From Pseudarthrobacter sp. GA104 (GTDB taxonomy: Bacteria; Actinomycetota; Actinomycetes; Actinomycetales; Micrococcaceae), in NCBI RefSeq assembly GCF_009741265.1, contig NZ_WOWL01000001.1:4216001-4280000 (forward strand): a DNA stretch of 64,000 nucleotides, in the 5' to 3' direction. This document shows, in pieces, positions 62,501 through 64,000 of the stretch; within the stretch, counting starts at the first letter, position 1; each line of letters opens with the position of its first letter. The notes beneath the pieces were generated by a model. It was not told the origin of the DNA. It worked only from the letters and a program-made list of their open reading frames with translations, and searched no databases. The translations under genes and the position numbers were made by a program.

Positions 62501-64000
62501 TAGTCAGCAAAGACGTCACAAATCTGAGATTTGACTCCTTTGGCAATCAAGTGTGGCGAGACTCGACGATTACCTGGGCGTCACAAGACGGAAGGATGCA
62601 TAGCTATTTCACGTCAACCGATACTCGCTATCAAGATAACTTCGATGCTTGGCTAGTGGGCAGATTGCGATCCGCCTCCACAACAAGCCGTGATGACGAA
62701 GGACGTTCCCAAACAAGGATTATGGGTTACGAAATCGATGGCGAAACAGGCGACTATACGGCCCAAGTTATAGAACCAGCGAATGGCGACGTCGCGGTCT
62801 GGGAGAGAACTGATTACGCCTACGATTCACGCGGTTTGCTCGAAGCAATCAAAAGAACGGACCTCACGGGTAATACGCGTGAGGAGTCATTCCGCTACGA
62901 CGACTCAGCCAAAACGTTTCCGACTTCTTTTACGAATGCGGTCGGACAATCCGAACTAGTGCAATACGACTCGACTTTTGGAGTCGTGGTCTCGCGCCAA
63001 GACGCTAACAACCTTACGAGTCGATGGACTTACGATGGATTTGGCCGCCCGCGTCATGTGTCAATTCCGGGCAGGGCAGGACTTAGTCTGTCATATAGCT
63101 CCAATAGCAGCGGCCTCATGCAGCTGCGGGCCACTTATGCCGGTGGGAATGATGTCTTCATAACACTGGATGGGTTAGGCCGCGAGGTTCAACGAAAGTA
63201 CCCGGGATTTGACGGCAAATGGGTCTTTGAGGACCGCACATACAACACTCAGCTGGGCTTTCCTGAAGCACGGACCATGCCCTATCGGGAGGGTCAGGAG
63301 CCGGTAACGATGCGCGTGGAGTATGACCCGCTGGGGCGGCCTGTTCTTTTTGTCGCCGCTGACGGTTCCCAGTCACATCTTTCTTATGCGGGTCTCGCGA
63401 TCAGCAGCGTAGACGAGGACGGTCATACTACGGCAACTGAAACTGACCCCATTGGCAACGTACTTCAAACCGCTTCCTGGGATGATCAGGGGCGGCGCAT
63501 CGAGGCTAGATATGTTTACGGGCCATTTGGTCAGTTGTCTAGGACAATCGATCCCGAGGGCAACGAATCGAGTTTGGGTTATGATCTGCGAGGCCGGCAG
63601 GAATGGGTCATGGATGCTGACAGGGGCCTCTCACTTTTCCGTTACAACGCGTTCAGCGACTTAGTCGGGACATCCGGACCTTCGGGTGTAATCGAATTTG
63701 AATCTGATGCGTTGGGGCGAACGACCAGAGTCGGTTCGCGTGGAACGACGGCTTCGTACGAATGGGATAAGGCTGCGAATGGAATCGGAAGATTAGCTTC
63801 CGCCACCTCGCCGGATGGGACGAGAGTGTCATTTAGTTATGATCCCGAGGGCCGGCTGATTGAACAGGCACTCGAATTGGACGGCGAAGCCTTGGCGATG
63901 CAGCAGTCGTACGATCAATACGGGAGGCCCTCAATATTGAGGTATCCCAGCGTCGCTGGCCGCCAGTTGGAAGTGGAGACTCTCTACAGCGCTTACGGCG
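59575..64000 (+). CDS. Secreted SpvB / FG-GAP / YD-repeat protein (Tc/Rhs-type), 3' end outside window
   Basis: The frame is open for 1475 codons to the window edge. The N-terminus is a signal peptide (FRFLFIGMCLCFVAA), then a SpvB-type domain starting GAATYTIPLWVPAG and ending in GNGVAGMGWSVSGLSRISRC. Residues ~383-790 contain at least six DxNxDGxxD calcium-loop motifs of FG-GAP/VCBS type (DLNADGLDD, DLDADGKAD, DVNGDGLTD). From ~1080 onward YD/Rhs-type repeats (YDSRGLLEAI, YDPLGRPV, YDLRGRQ) form the shell. The toxic or variable C-terminal domain is beyond 64000. The DNA is visibly A/T-richer than the rest, a sign of transfer. It may be an exported toxin of the Tc/Rhs group. Confidence 0.85.
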   Translation, partial: MWHKFRFLFIGMCLCFVAANSGITVMTSEPTSAHGAAIVSTESVGGVAAAKVQGNAAVSRTGAATYTIPLWVPAGRLGLQPSLALRYSSENGNGVAGMGWSVSGLSRISRCARTVARDGFVQGINFSDGPAGDRYCLDGVRLLLRTGEEGATGATYHPETQADTKVTISEADSRGPLTFTMRTGDGAIVTFGGRGTVTFRERGLELESGITEGERFGVPPTNPLSLSPTGRASVRLTWPATRIQDRHSNYLTVSYSRMDGNGIEVLPQVIRYTGFDSQNDALPPDKTVTFTYEPRPDPQVSYVAGLELQQAFRLKEIGVAVQGQSVMTTVLGYSQSPATRRTLLNDVQQCDRDGICTKPTLIEWRETREPSFSIVEGGEPRASWGDLNADGLDDMLVPPKGDAPYAPSKVQLSNGSSLGVPLQTNLPLLPQLYCDNGRGIDNTFPQFGPATKSALTDLDADGKADFLGALYRLVVHRNPDGSINSCSVERSLQVFRNTTSDFTKMVEFEMVYSEPFRAAIALDDYPTFADMTGDGLPDWIGRIDADHYGFRRNLGGTPFRASAMFDHYQSFEDLSSLWSSGPGTRDPLSYLVTTNDGTGRASVVGRGPEDSLTVADYSKGLASRTIATGWFSTQMGLDFTAADVNGDGLTDIVRRFHSEASVKGVRFGQQALYVSLNTGNGYTKPSLWTVDGVDTVYAHGNPILVDDFDGDGADDLIWSGAYLDDSFCQPHPGGCRSFFLTSRSNGKFESIRIPDGSPPVSKGDLVQASSIVSRESLDFNGDGQTDFFAPAALQHSSKIYVRDVDNLDLVVGITDGLGKQDTFRYGSTGSRDVYTPNPTGVEKGQSSSFGGQWVVDNRTLASHASAQSVDYRYENGRFDLRGNGWLGFGSVISRDRSTGLTTEQTYDVSKNVAGHYPGRDQLLSEKRIVSAGQITHVSSTLLSPTYFARLDGVYGLTRLQTVTEERELIAGAPERIVSKDVTNLRFDSFGNQVWRDSTITWASQDGRMHSYFTSTDTRYQDNFDAWLVGRLRSASTTSRDDEGRSQTRIMGYEIDGETGDYTAQVIEPANGDVAVWERTDYAYDSRGLLEAIKRTDLTGNTREESFRYDDSAKTFPTSFTNAVGQSELVQYDSTFGVVVSRQDANNLTSRWTYDGFGRPRHVSIPGRAGLSLSYSSNSSGLMQLRATYAGGNDVFITLDGLGREVQRKYPGFDGKWVFEDRTYNTQLGFPEARTMPYREGQEPVTMRVEYDPLGRPVLFVAADGSQSHLSYAGLAISSVDEDGHTTATETDPIGNVLQTASWDDQGRRIEARYVYGPFGQLSRTIDPEGNESSLGYDLRGRQEWVMDADRGLSLFRYNAFSDLVGTSGPSGVIEFESDALGRTTRVGSRGTTASYEWDKAANGIGRLASATSPDGTRVSFSYDPEGRLIEQALELDGEALAMQQSYDQYGRPSILRYPSVAGRQLEVETLYSAYG

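Larger units (their letters stand above)
40545..64000. mobile_element. Integrative conjugative element, left ~23.5 kb
   Basis: Begins where comEC is interrupted and continues past the window. It contains a type IV secretion-like cluster, a type IA topoisomerase, a MobC-like operon, SOS-regulated umuDC and a secreted Rhs/Tc-type protein. Composition differs between sections; the last gene is clearly more A/T-rich. No integrase, relaxase, VirD4-type coupling protein, replication gene or second comEC half appears, so they should lie to the right. An integrated plasmid is an alternative reading. Confidence 0.8.

Noticed and set aside
40545..64000. Search for an integrase or relaxase inside the visible part of the element
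   Set aside because: No serine or tyrosine recombinase signature, and no HUH/MobA-type His cluster, was found in any frame I examined. They may lie beyond the window.

Overview
This is high-GC actinobacterial DNA. The first ~40.5 kb is ordinary chromosome. The gene order pyrR-pyrB-pyrC-membrane protein-carA-carB-pyrF-mihF-gmk-rpoZ-coaBC-metK-priA matches the conserved actinobacterial arrangement (Mycobacterium Rv1379-Rv1392 plus priA). Protein character, leaderless-type promoters and gene content suggest an Arthrobacter/Pseudarthrobacter-like member of the Micrococcaceae. The genus is inference, not proof.

Layout, 1-40556: the tail of an MFS transporter and a triosephosphate-isomerase paralogue (sugar-alcohol or sugar-acid type operon); a PrsW-like membrane protease on the minus strand; the pyrimidine operon with a PyrR-binding loop over the pyrR ribosome-binding site; mihF, gmk, rpoZ, coaBC, metK and a helicase-dead PriA. 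A minus-strand run follows (SorC-type regulator, aldo/keto reductase, alpha/beta hydrolase, glycosyltransferase), divergent from glpD-glpF-glpK, with a perfect inverted repeat between the two transcription units. After a strong terminator comes a minus-strand efflux operon: two HME-RND-like permeases flanking a truncated adaptor, plus a secreted protein. Then leuS, preceded by a 17-residue Leu-rich leader peptide and an attenuator-like hairpin, degV, comEA and the start of comEC.

Layout, 40545-64000: comEC stops abruptly inside its conserved SGAN motif and a mobile element begins. The element holds a minus-strand conjugation cluster (PrgI/VirB3-like protein, VirB4-like protein without a recognisable Walker A, a giant TrbL/VirB6-like protein, a small membrane protein), a type IA topoisomerase, a MobC/ribbon-helix-helix-like operon with HNH and zinc-finger/HTH proteins, an SOS-boxed umuDC pair, a frameshifted gene remnant, and the 5' 4.4 kb of a secreted SpvB/FG-GAP/YD-repeat (Tc/Rhs-type) protein that runs off the window. 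No integrase, relaxase, coupling protein or second half of comEC is visible, so the element must extend past 64000. A 14-nt motif recurs in its intergenic regions and probably marks element-specific regulation.

The parts most worth following up are the comEC insertion with its unusual type IV secretion set, the secreted Rhs-like cargo, the leuS leader peptide/attenuator, and the monoderm HME-RND pair with its minimal adaptor.
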